Shown: in pieces, positions 1 through 7,449 of the stretch | Layout: each line of letters opens with the position of its first letter | Position numbering within the stretch: position 1 is the first letter of the stretch | NCBI RefSeq assembly: GCF_000768315.1 | Contig: NZ_AQQX01000004.1 | Coordinates: 124,001 to 188,000, forward strand | Reading direction: 5' to 3' | Origin: Pseudooceanicola atlanticus | GTDB taxonomy: Bacteria; Pseudomonadota; Alphaproteobacteria; Rhodobacterales; Rhodobacteraceae | DNA length: 64,000 nucleotides | The notes under the pieces: generated by a model | What the model was told of the DNA's origin: nothing | Database searches by the model: none | The model's input: the letters and a program-made list of their open reading frames with translations, nothing else | Translations under genes and position numbers: made by a program

Positions 1-842
1 GCCTCCTGGTTCACCTTGGCGGATTCGGCGTTCCGGGTGGCGGTCACTTCGTCCATGATGGTCATGAACTGGTCGCGCACTTCGGCGTCCAGGCTGTCCA
101 GCCAGTCGACGGAGGCCACGACCAGGTAGTCGAGAACGCCGTGGTTGGTTTCGGTGATACCGTCCTGAACTTCAAAGAACTTCTGGCCGTAGATGTTGGA
201 CCAGGTGTTTTCCTGACCGTCGACAACGCCCTGCTGCAGCGCGCCGTAGACTTCCGAGAATGCCATCTTCTGCGGCGAGCCGCCGATCGCGTCCATCTGG
301 GCAACCAGCACGTCCGAGGATTGCACGCGGAACTTCAGACCGTTGGCATCGCTCGGCGACAGCAAGGGCTTGTTGGCCGACATCTGCTTCATGCCGTTGT
401 GCCAGAAGGCCAGGCCCTGCAGGCCACGCTTCTGCATGCTGTCCTTCATCGCGGACCCCGCGTCGGAGGCCTGGAACGCGTCGACGGCTTCGATGTTCTT
501 GAACATGAAGGGCAGGTCGAACAGGCGGAACTGCTTGGTGAACTTCTCGAATTTCGACAGCGAGGGCGCGGCCAGCTGCACGTCACCCTGCAGCATCGCT
601 TCCAGCACCTGGTCATCGTTGTAGAGGGTGGAGTTCGGATAGACCTCCATGCAGGCCGTGCCGTCCATCTCTTCGTTCACGCGCTTTTCCAGCAGCGAAG
701 CGGCGATCCCCTTGGGGTGCTTGTCGGTGTTGGTGACGTGGGCGAACTTGATGACGATCTCGCCATCGTCGCAGGCAGCAGAGGCTGCGTTTGCGGTGAC
801 GGCCAGGGCCAGTGCCGTGGCGGCAGTGGTCAGGAATTTCAT
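1..842 (-). CDS. dctP: TRAP transporter solute-binding protein DctP (3' end outside window)
   Basis: Periplasmic binding protein of a tripartite ATP-independent (TRAP) transporter, expected to bind a C4-dicarboxylate or related organic acid and deliver it to membrane subunits encoded beyond the left edge. The translation starts MKFLTTAATALALAVTANA, a clear Sec signal peptide with an AxA cleavage site, and continues with the DctP pattern IKFAHVTNTDKHPKG, FRLFDLPFMF, LKFRVQSSD and VVDGQENTWSN, which contains the conserved Arg that binds carboxylate. A GGGAGGAG ribosome site lies about 6 bases before the ATG. The reading frame stays open to position 1, so the C-terminus is missing. It is transcribed away from the dctD-like gene; the 253-base gap between them carries two tandem operator-like sites. 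The exact substrate cannot be told from the sequence. Confidence 0.93.
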   Translation of the reverse strand, partial: MKFLTTAATALALAVTANAASAACDDGEIVIKFAHVTNTDKHPKGIAASLLEKRVNEEMDGTACMEVYPNSTLYNDDQVLEAMLQGDVQLAAPSLSKFEKFTKQFRLFDLPFMFKNIEAVDAFQASDAGSAMKDSMQKRGLQGLAFWHNGMKQMSANKPLLSPSDANGLKFRVQSSDVLVAQMDAIGGSPQKMAFSEVYGALQQGVVDGQENTWSNIYGQKFFEVQDGITETNHGVLDYLVVASVDWLDSLDAEVRDQFMTIMDEVTATRNAESAKVNQE

Positions 843-1020
843 GTCGGGCTCCTCCCGGTTGGTTGATTCGCTGAGGTGTGACCTCTGGAAGGAGATTTGA
901 CGCTTGGTGAAAATCCGCTCAAGGGACGGTGAACAGCTTTGATGGCGGCGCGTTTTTCCACGCCTTTTCAATGACTTGCGTCGGGCGCATGGCGTCACGG
1001 CGCTTTCTGCATGGCAGCAT

Positions 1021-1071
1021 TGTGCGAAAAACCACACAAGGGAAAACGGCACCTGTGCGGAAAACCACACA
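1021..1071. promoter_or_regulatory. Tandem pair of 18-bp operator-like sites upstream of dctP
   Basis: Two copies of TGTGCGRAAAACCACACA lie at 1021-1038 and 1054-1071 and differ at one base. Each is an imperfect inverted repeat (TGTGCGG, four A-rich bases, CCACACA). Start-to-start spacing is 33 bp, about three helical turns, so both face the same side of the DNA. They sit 180-230 bp upstream of the dctP start, where an enhancer for a DctD/NtrC-type activator would be expected. That the neighbouring DctD-like protein binds them is an inference. Confidence 0.72.
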
Positions 1072-1095
1072 GATTGAGCCCGTCCGGTTTGCGCC

Positions 1096-2331
1096 CTATC
1101 CGCCGCCGCGCCGGAAATCCTCCGGCTTGAGCCCGTACTTGGCCAACTTATCGTAGAAGGTCTTGCGCGGCAGCTTGAGCGCCTTGGCCGCGTCCGACGC
1201 CTTGCCGTTCTGCCGCCCGAGAGCGGCGGCCAGAAGCGAGCGTTCGACCTGCGCCATCTGTTCGGCCAGGCCGAGTTCCTTGGTGGTGCTCAGGTCTTCG
1301 GGCATACCCAGAACGAAGCGCATGGCCGCCGACATCAGCGACCGCGCATTGCCCGGCCAGTCCTGCGCCATCAGCGCGGTTTCCTGTTCCGGCGTGATCT
1401 CGGGCGGGTCGATGCCCGCCTGTTCCGCCGCCTGCGACACGTAATGGCGGTAGAGCACCGGGATATCCTCGGGGCGGTCGGCGAGGCTGGGAATATGCAC
1501 CTGGCAGATTTCGAGGCGGTAATAGATGTCGGGCGACAACCGCCCTTCCTCCACCAGTTTGGCCAGGTCCTGGGTCGCGCCGGCGATCAGCCGTGCGCCG
1601 CCCCGTTCCAGCGCATCACCCAGGGCCAGTTGCGTATCCTCGGGCAGGTTGCCGATCTCGTCGAGGAACAGCGCCCCGCCCTGGCAGGCCTCCCAGGTCT
1701 GATCCAGCTGCGCGCGGGCCAGGCCGGCCGCGGCGCGTTTGACGAAGGGCCCCTTGGATTGCGGAGAGGTCAGGTGGATGACCTCGGCGATCTTGCTGAC
1801 ACCGGTGCCGGGGGCGCCCGTGACCAGAACCTCGGCCGCGGTGCGGGCGGCCTGGCGCACCTGGTCGCGCAGCGCGTGGCTGGCGGCCGAAGTGCCGAAG
1901 ATCAGCCGCGCGGCCGGGTCGCCGGCCTCCAGCTGCTGCTTCAGGCGACGGTTCTCAAGAATGAGTTGACGGGTGTGCAGAGCCTTTTCAAGAACCGCCA
2001 GCATATCCTTGGAGGCGCAGGGTTTTTCCAGAAACCCGAAGGCCCCGCGATCCATGGCCGACACCGCCATGGGAATATCCCCTTCGCCGGTCAGCAGGAT
2101 CACCGGCAGATCGGGATCGACCTTGTGCGCGTGATCCAGCAGGAAGAACCCGTCGCGCCCCGGCATCCGGATATCGGACAGGATCACACCGTCGAAGGCA
2201 GGTGCGATATGATCCTTGGCCTCGATGAAGGATCCGGCGGTCATCGCGTCGAGATCGGCCAGCTCCAGCGTCTGGGCCAGCGCCTCTCTCACGGCGGCAT
2301 CGTCGTCTACGATCAGGACTTTGCGGGTCAT
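1096..2331 (-). CDS. dctD: DctD-like response regulator with degenerate AAA+ domain
   Basis: Two-component response regulator of 411 residues in the NtrC/DctD family, expected to control the adjacent dctP transporter genes. The receiver domain (about 1-120) has the acidic pocket DDD near residue 9, the phospho-acceptor Asp53 in LSDIRMPG and the conserved Lys in LEKP. The central AAA+ domain keeps Walker B (LFLDEIGNLP, about 221-230) and WPGNAR. Walker A, however, reads GAPGTGVS (172-179), with Val where the nucleotide-binding Lys should be. The stretch between PFV and GGALFLDEI is about 28 residues shorter than usual and lacks the GAFTGA loop that touches sigma-54. A Fis-type helix-turn-helix follows at 375-400. 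The start was chosen at MTRKVLIVDDD because the upstream extension is not receiver-like. No dctB sensor gene is seen nearby. It may act as a non-ATPase DNA-binding regulator. Confidence 0.86.
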   Translation of the reverse strand: MTRKVLIVDDDAAVREALAQTLELADLDAMTAGSFIEAKDHIAPAFDGVILSDIRMPGRDGFFLLDHAHKVDPDLPVILLTGEGDIPMAVSAMDRGAFGFLEKPCASKDMLAVLEKALHTRQLILENRRLKQQLEAGDPAARLIFGTSAASHALRDQVRQAARTAAEVLVTGAPGTGVSKIAEVIHLTSPQSKGPFVKRAAAGLARAQLDQTWEACQGGALFLDEIGNLPEDTQLALGDALERGGARLIAGATQDLAKLVEEGRLSPDIYYRLEICQVHIPSLADRPEDIPVLYRHYVSQAAEQAGIDPPEITPEQETALMAQDWPGNARSLMSAAMRFVLGMPEDLSTTKELGLAEQMAQVERSLLAAALGRQNGKASDAAKALKLPRKTFYDKLAKYGLKPEDFRRGGG

Positions 2332-2366
2332 GGCCCCATCATGCGGATGCGGGACGCGGCGTCCAG

Positions 2367-2894
2367 TCAGAACGCTTCGGGCCTGGCCTCGCGCGCCATG
2401 TGATCCAGCACGGCATTGACGAATTTGGGCTCCTTCCCTTCGGGGAAGAACGCGGTGGCCACGGCGACGAATTCCGTGATGACCACCTTCGGCGGCGCCT
2501 CGCCCTGAACCAGTTCGGCCCCGGCGGCGCGGAACAGCGCCCGCAGCGTCGGGTCGATCCGGGCGATCGGCCACTTGGCCACCAGCGCGCGGTCGGTCAT
2601 CTGGTCGATCTTGGCCTGGTAATTCACCGCGTCGGTCATCACCTTGCGGAACAGGTCGACATCGCCCTCGATCATCTCGTCGCCTTCATAGACGGCGCCG
2701 AACCGATGATCCTCGAATTCCGAGATCACGCGCTCCACCGTCTGGCCGATCGCCTCCATCTGGAACAGCGCCTGCACGGCATAGAGCCGGGAAGCGCTTT
2801 TCATCTTGCGGCGCTGGTTGCCCGACAGGGGCAGCGGCGCTTGCGGGGTCGGCAGGTCTTCGGTCATCGGGGCCTCAGGCGGTTGCGGAGCCAT
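2367..2894 (-). CDS. nusB: Transcription antitermination factor NusB
   Basis: All-helical RNA-binding protein that acts with NusE (S10) on boxA in rRNA antitermination. The 175-residue product has the NusB hallmarks SASRLYAVQALFQME near the N-terminus, and IARIDPTLRALFRAAGAEL and PPKVVITEFVAVA in the C-terminal half. The start at 2894 has a GGAG seven bases upstream and overlaps the end of ribH by 20 bases; a second ATG at 2867 would avoid the overlap. The ribH-nusB order is a very common arrangement and implies cotranscription with ribB and ribH. Confidence 0.95.
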   Translation of the reverse strand: MAPQPPEAPMTEDLPTPQAPLPLSGNQRRKMKSASRLYAVQALFQMEAIGQTVERVISEFEDHRFGAVYEGDEMIEGDVDLFRKVMTDAVNYQAKIDQMTDRALVAKWPIARIDPTLRALFRAAGAELVQGEAPPKVVITEFVAVATAFFPEGKEPKFVNAVLDHMAREARPEAF

Positions 2895-3426
2895 TCGTGT
2901 CTCCGGCGAGTTGGATTTCCTCGCTGGCGGGGCGGAAGCCCACGGCCTTGCGCGGAGCGCCCCATTTGCGCGAAAGCGTCAGCAGATGCAAGGCCGCAGC
3001 AGCGGCACCGCCGCCCTTGTTCTGATCCTTGGTATCCGCGCGCACCACGGCCTGCTCGCGGTTCTCGACCGTGAGGATGCCGTTGCCGATGCACAGGCCC
3101 TGAAGACCCAGCAGCGTGATCCCGCGGGAACTGTCGTTGCAGACGGTTTCGTAATGCGTCGTCTCGCCCCGGATCACGCAGCCAAGCGCGACATAGGCAT
3201 CGAAATTGGACAGCCGTTCGGCAATGCCGATGGCGGTCGGCACTTCCAGCGCGCCGGGCACCTCGATCAGCTCGTGAGTGGCGCCCCAGGCCTCGATCTC
3301 GGCCTTGGCACCGGCGATCAGGTCATCGGCGATGTCGCGGTAATAGGGCGCGACCACGATCAGCACCTTGGTCGGCTTGTCGACAGAGCCACGCGGCATC
3401 ACGTAATGGGTTTCATGTCCAGCCAT
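2875..3426 (-). CDS. ribH: 6,7-dimethyl-8-ribityllumazine synthase
   Basis: Penultimate enzyme of riboflavin synthesis: condenses 5-amino-6-ribitylamino-uracil with 3,4-dihydroxy-2-butanone 4-phosphate. At 183 residues it is slightly longer than the family core owing to an extension at both ends. Visible family motifs are VPGALEVPTAI, ALGCVIRGETTHYETVCN (with the substrate-binding GETTHY) and GNGILTVEN. It starts three bases after the ribB stop with GGAG upstream, so ribB-ribH-nusB are read as one unit. A further run of basic and acidic residues at the C-terminus (GNTNGS-like tail) shows no known motif. Confidence 0.96.
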   Translation of the reverse strand: MAGHETHYVMPRGSVDKPTKVLIVVAPYYRDIADDLIAGAKAEIEAWGATHELIEVPGALEVPTAIGIAERLSNFDAYVALGCVIRGETTHYETVCNDSSRGITLLGLQGLCIGNGILTVENREQAVVRADTKDQNKGGGAAAAALHLLTLSRKWGAPRKAVGFRPASEEIQLAGDTNGSATA

Positions 3427-3429
3427 GGA

Positions 3430-4563
3430 TCAGGCTCCTTCAATCCGGCGGGTGTCCACGATCTCGAGCCCGTATGCATCGAGGCCGACGATATTGGGGC
3501 GCGGCGAATTGGTCAGCAGGATCAGCTTGTGCACCCCGAGCGAGGACAGGATCTGCGCCCCCAGCCCGTATTGCCGCAATGTCTGCGGAGAGGCCTCGTG
3601 CTCGGCCACGACATGCATCGTCAGGTCGCGCAACAGCACCACGATGCCCCGCCCTTCCTTGGCCACGTCGCGCATCGCGTCGCGGAAGAGGTCGGCTCGC
3701 TCCTGCCCGCCGATGCCGACGACATCCTGCATCGGGTCCATGGCATGCATCCGCACCAGGACCGGGTCATCGCCTTCCACATCGCCCTTGATCAGCACGA
3801 TATGTTCGGCGCCCTGGGTTTCGTCGGTATAGATGCGCAGGGTCCAGTCGCCGCCGAACTCGGTCGTGACCGTTTCCTCGGACCGCACGCGCACCAGGTT
3901 GTCATGGCGACGGCGGTAGGAAATCAGGTCGGAGATCGTGCCGATCTTCAGCCCGTGCTTCTGGGCAAAGGCGATCAATTCCGGCAGGCGCGACATGGTG
4001 CCGTCCTCGTTCATGATCTCGCAGATCACGCCCGAAGGGTTCAGACCGGCCAAGCGTGACACGTCGACCGCGGCTTCGGTATGGCCGGCGCGGACCAGCA
4101 CGCCGCCCTCGCGGGCGCGCAGCGGAAAGACGTGGCCGGGCGTGGCGATGTCCTGCGAGCCTTTGCCCGCGTCGATGGCCACGGCGACGGTGCGGGCGCG
4201 GTCATGGGCGGAGATGCCGGTGGACACGCCTTCGCGTGCCTCAATCGAGACGGTAAAGTTGGTTTCGTGCCGCGAGGAGTTCTGCGACGACATCAGCGGC
4301 AGGCCCAGCTGATCGACACGCTCGCCGGTCATGGACAGGCAGATCAGGCCACGGCCATGGGTCGCCATGAAGTTGATCGCCTCTGGCGTTGCCATCTGCG
4401 CGGGGATCACCAGATCGCCTTCGTTCTCGCGGTCCTCGTGGTCAACAAGGATGAACATCCGGCCGTTACGGGCGTCCTCGATGATCTCCTCGATAGAGCT
4501 GATCGCATCGGACCAGCTTTCTTCGACGGGACCGGGTGTCTCGTAGGTGGTGCTGTCGGGCAT
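3430..4563 (-). CDS. ribB: 3,4-dihydroxy-2-butanone 4-phosphate synthase with inactive GTP cyclohydrolase II-like domain
   Basis: Makes the four-carbon precursor of riboflavin from ribulose 5-phosphate. Residues about 20-220 are a complete RibB domain: the acidic loop VDHEDRENEGD (40-50), SSRHETNFTVSI (97-107), TGISAHDRA, TPGHVFPLRA and the conserved Glu in GHTEAAVD. Residues about 225-377 have the fold signature of GTP cyclohydrolase II (YGLGAQIL, LGVHKLILLTNSP, GLDAYGLEI). Where active RibA has the zinc cysteines (C-x10-C-x-C after VHSE), this protein reads MHAMDPMQDVVGIGGQER with no cysteine, and the catalytic EGRGIGL segment is also absent. The second half is therefore probably not a cyclohydrolase, and the cell should need a separate RibA. 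The start at MPDSTTYE was chosen because the residues before it are not conserved-looking. Confidence 0.93.
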   Translation of the reverse strand: MPDSTTYETPGPVEESWSDAISSIEEIIEDARNGRMFILVDHEDRENEGDLVIPAQMATPEAINFMATHGRGLICLSMTGERVDQLGLPLMSSQNSSRHETNFTVSIEAREGVSTGISAHDRARTVAVAIDAGKGSQDIATPGHVFPLRAREGGVLVRAGHTEAAVDVSRLAGLNPSGVICEIMNEDGTMSRLPELIAFAQKHGLKIGTISDLISYRRRHDNLVRVRSEETVTTEFGGDWTLRIYTDETQGAEHIVLIKGDVEGDDPVLVRMHAMDPMQDVVGIGGQERADLFRDAMRDVAKEGRGIVVLLRDLTMHVVAEHEASPQTLRQYGLGAQILSSLGVHKLILLTNSPRPNIVGLDAYGLEIVDTRRIEGA

Positions 4564-4793
4564 GGCGGCCTCCGTTCTTCCCTCCCCGCGCAAATAATGC
4601 CTGTAACGCAGAAAGGCCAGTGCGGCGCTGCGTTATTCGCATCTGCCGGTTAAGCGGCCCGCGGGCGGCCCCCACCCCGATCCGGTTATTGCTGCAAAAC
4701 GATCTTTGTCGCCAAAGCTGTTGCTCATCCGCGTCTTCACGGCCTAGCCTGTCCCGGTCGCCACCAATCCGGCGACATATGGGAGGAGACATC

Positions 4794-6074
4794 ATGAATA
4801 TCTTGAAAACCGGCCTCGGCGCCGGTGCCATTGCCATTGCGTCCTGCATGGCCCTTGCCGCGCCGCTGGCGGCCGAGCAATTGCCGCGGGGCGATGCTGC
4901 GGCGCTTGGCTTCGATCCGGACCGGCTGGCCCGCATGGACATGGCGTTCAACGCCGCGATCGAACGGGGCATGATGCCCGGCGCCGTGGTCATGCTGATC
5001 CGCGACGGTCAGATCGCGCACCTGTCGACGCAAGGCCTGCAATCCCCTGACGGCAAACCGATGACCGAGGACACGATCTTTCGCATCTATTCGATGACCA
5101 AGCCGGTCACCACCGCCGCCGCGATGATGCTGGTCGAGGAGGGCCGGCTGATCCTGAACGCGCCGGTGGCCAGCTACATCCCGGCCTTCGCCGAAATGCA
5201 GGTGGCCACGGGCAATGAAAACGCCGATGGCACGCCCGAAACCCGCCCCGCGACGCGCAACATGACCGTGCGCGACCTGATGCGGCACACGGCCGGGCTG
5301 ACCTACGGCTTCTTCGGTGCGGGCCATGCGCGCGATGCCTATAACGAGGCCGGCGTGGCCAATCCGGAACTGACGGCGATGGAACAGGCGGAATTGCTGG
5401 CCTCGCTGCCGCTGGAGCATGAGCCGGGCACGACCTGGGAATATTCCCGCGCCACCGATGTCCTTGGCGCCGTGGTCGAGGCGGCGTCGGGCCAGTCGCT
5501 GGGCGATTTCCTCAAGGCGCGTATCTTCGACCCGCTGGGGATGGTGGATACCGATTTCTACGTCGACGACAGCGCCAAACACCCCCGCATCGCCGAGGCC
5601 TTCCCGGACCAGGCCAAGATCGGACCGTTCGACATGTTCGACCCGCGCGTGCGGATGGCATCGGAATCCGGTGGCGGCGGGCTGGTTTCGACCGTGCATG
5701 ATTACAGCCTCTTCGCGCAGATGATGCTGAACGGTGGAGAGCTGAACGGCACCCGCCTGCTGTCGCCCAAGACGATCCAGCTGATGACCGCCAACCACAT
5801 GGACGGGATCCAGCCGGGCAAATACTACCTGCCGGGTCCTGGCTACGGCTTCGGTCTGGGTTACGGCGTGCGGCTGTCGGACGGCAACGCGCCCTCCTTC
5901 GGCAGCGCGGGTGAGTTCTACTGGGGCGGCGCCGCCGGCACCTTCTACGTCACCGATCCGCAGGAAGACCTGATCGGCCTGATGATGGTGCAAACCCCGG
6001 CCAACCGGGTGCCGCTTCGCCTGATGTTCAAGAACATGCTCTACCCGGCCATCGTCGACAGCCGCGTCGACTGA
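4794..6074 (+). CDS. Exported serine hydrolase (class C beta-lactamase/esterase family)
   Basis: A 426-residue penicillin-binding-protein-like hydrolase, probably periplasmic: the first 28 residues form a signal peptide ending AAPLAA-E. The active-site SxxK is Ser100-Met-Thr-Lys103 (FRIYSMTKPVTT). The second motif YxN appears as Tyr217-Ser-Arg (WEYSRATD), as is common in the esterase/peptidase branch rather than in true AmpC enzymes. Other family marks are DLMRHTAGLTYG, GGGGLVSTVHDY and a C-terminal FYWGGAAGT in the KTG position. A good GGGAGGAG site precedes the ATG. It is divergent from ribB and is not an obvious part of the riboflavin pathway. The natural substrate (ester, D-amino-acid peptide or beta-lactam) cannot be predicted. 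Confidence 0.86.
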   Translation: MNILKTGLGAGAIAIASCMALAAPLAAEQLPRGDAAALGFDPDRLARMDMAFNAAIERGMMPGAVVMLIRDGQIAHLSTQGLQSPDGKPMTEDTIFRIYSMTKPVTTAAAMMLVEEGRLILNAPVASYIPAFAEMQVATGNENADGTPETRPATRNMTVRDLMRHTAGLTYGFFGAGHARDAYNEAGVANPELTAMEQAELLASLPLEHEPGTTWEYSRATDVLGAVVEAASGQSLGDFLKARIFDPLGMVDTDFYVDDSAKHPRIAEAFPDQAKIGPFDMFDPRVRMASESGGGGLVSTVHDYSLFAQMMLNGGELNGTRLLSPKTIQLMTANHMDGIQPGKYYLPGPGYGFGLGYGVRLSDGNAPSFGSAGEFYWGGAAGTFYVTDPQEDLIGLMMVQTPANRVPLRLMFKNMLYPAIVDSRVD

Positions 6075-6131
6075 TCCGGCCCGATACGACGGTCCGGCCC
6101 CGTGACACATGGGGCCGGGCCACCCGACAGG

Positions 6132-6710
6132 TCAGAGCGCGAAGTAGCGATCCGCCTCGACCATACCGCCCAGACGACCGGCTGCGACCCAATCCGCCTC
6201 AAGCCCCGTTCCGATGACGACCAGCCCAGCCGCGGGCCGGCCCTCCTGCGCTTTGGCGAGGGCGCTGCGGATGCGCGGGAACGCCGCCAGCAGCGAAGGC
6301 GCCGCGTGCACGGCATCGAAGAAGGGCCGCAGACGGTCGACGGCGATCCGATCCAGCGGCGCATGCAGCATCGCGATCCGCGCCACACCCTTGAGGGCAG
6401 ACAGCTTTTCCACGATCTCGTCGGAGGGGTCCGGCCGGTTCGGCGTGATCCGCAGCCCGGTGGAGGAAAACAGGAAGCCGCTGACATCGCGCCCCGACGT
6501 CGCCCGGATAGAGGCATAGCTGGCGTAATCCAGCCCCAGTTCCCGCGCCCGGGCCACCCGGCGGCGGGCCATGTCGGGGGTCAGCTTTTCCCGCGCCGCC
6601 TGTTGCTTGGCGCGGGTCCAGCTGTGAATGCGCCAGGATCGCCCGGCCTCCATCGATGGGCCGAGGTTGTGGCCGATGCCCGGTGGCGGTGTCCCGGTCA
6701 GCTTTGCCAT
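6132..6710 (-). CDS. Conserved hypothetical protein next to ribE
   Basis: A 192-residue soluble protein of unknown function. It has no signal peptide or membrane segment. The N-terminal third is Arg/Lys-rich with a helical run (ARREKLTPDMARRRVARARELGLDY), followed by a segment FLFSSTGLRITPNRPD and a C-terminal GLVVIGTGLEADWVAAGRLGG. The start codon lies inside the last codons of ribE, overlapping by 13 bases, so it is translated from the ribE transcript and may be linked to it functionally. It does not resemble a riboflavin enzyme. The protein looks typical of lineage-specific alphaproteobacterial families; no function is proposed. Confidence 0.7.
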   Translation of the reverse strand: MAKLTGTPPPGIGHNLGPSMEAGRSWRIHSWTRAKQQAAREKLTPDMARRRVARARELGLDYASYASIRATSGRDVSGFLFSSTGLRITPNRPDPSDEIVEKLSALKGVARIAMLHAPLDRIAVDRLRPFFDAVHAAPSLLAAFPRIRSALAKAQEGRPAAGLVVIGTGLEADWVAAGRLGGMVEADRYFAL

Positions 6711-7294
6711 TCCTGAAGCCGCGCGACGTAACGCGCCAGGGTGTCGATCTCGAGGTTGATCCGGTCGCCTTCCCTGGCGAGGCCCCAGGTCGTCACCGCC
6801 TTGGTATGCGGGATCATGTTGACGCCGAATTCCACCCCGTCGACATCGTTCACCGTCAGCGAAGTCCCGTTCAGCGCGACCGACCCCTTGGGCGCGATGA
6901 ACCGCGCCAGCGCCTCGGGCACGCGGAAGGTCGCGCGGGTGCTGTCGCCCTCGTCTTCCAGCCGGATCAGTTCGGCAACGCCATCGACATGGCCGGACAC
7001 GATATGGCCGCCCAGCTCGTCCCCGACCTTCAGCGCGCGTTCCAGGTTGATCTTGCGCCCCGCCTCCCAGGTGTTGTGGGACACGTTGGTCTTGCTGACG
7101 GTTTCGGCGCTGATCTCCACGTCGAACCAGTCGGGCCCGGTTTCGATCACGGTCAGGCAGACGCCGTCACAGGCGATCGAGGCGCCAAGGTCGATGCCCG
7201 ACGTGTCGTAGCGGGTCCCGATGCGGGCACGCAGATCGCCCTGCTTGATGACCTGACGGACCTCTCCGATATCGGTGATGATGCCGGTGAACAT
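6698..7294 (-). CDS. ribE: Riboflavin synthase, alpha subunit
   Basis: Last step of riboflavin synthesis: dismutation of two 6,7-dimethyl-8-ribityllumazine molecules. The 198-residue product starts with the invariant MFTGIITDIG and shows the two tandem lumazine-binding beta-barrel repeats: one with SIACDGVCLTVIE at about 45-60, the other with GSVALNGTSLTVNDVDG at about 140-156, plus GGHIVSGHVDGV. The start at 7294 is fixed by the MFTGI motif. It is separated from ribD by the three kps genes on the other strand, so ribE (with the small hypothetical gene) must have its own promoter in the 155-base gap shared with kpsS. No FMN-riboswitch pattern was recognised there. Confidence 0.96.
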   Translation of the reverse strand: MFTGIITDIGEVRQVIKQGDLRARIGTRYDTSGIDLGASIACDGVCLTVIETGPDWFDVEISAETVSKTNVSHNTWEAGRKINLERALKVGDELGGHIVSGHVDGVAELIRLEDEGDSTRATFRVPEALARFIAPKGSVALNGTSLTVNDVDGVEFGVNMIPHTKAVTTWGLAREGDRINLEIDTLARYVARLQEWQS

Positions 7295-7449
7295 GGCGTG
7301 GGTTCCTTCCTTGGCGGATCGACGGGCTAAGGGCCTTCGCAATAGGTGCTAGCCCCGTGCAGGCTGGCATGCAATCCCTTGACCTCGCCATATTTTTGCC
7401 CCCTTGAATTGTTAACACTTTTCCTGGGTGACACGAAAGTGAGCGGGAT

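Noticed and set aside
843-1020. Sigma-54 promoter for dctP
   Set aside because: No GCAA-N5-GTGCCA-like pattern (reverse of the -24/-12 consensus) was found by eye.
3427-7449. FMN riboswitch in front of rib genes
   Set aside because: The gaps before ribB and ribE were read on the minus strand and do not contain the conserved RFN-element blocks I could recognise.
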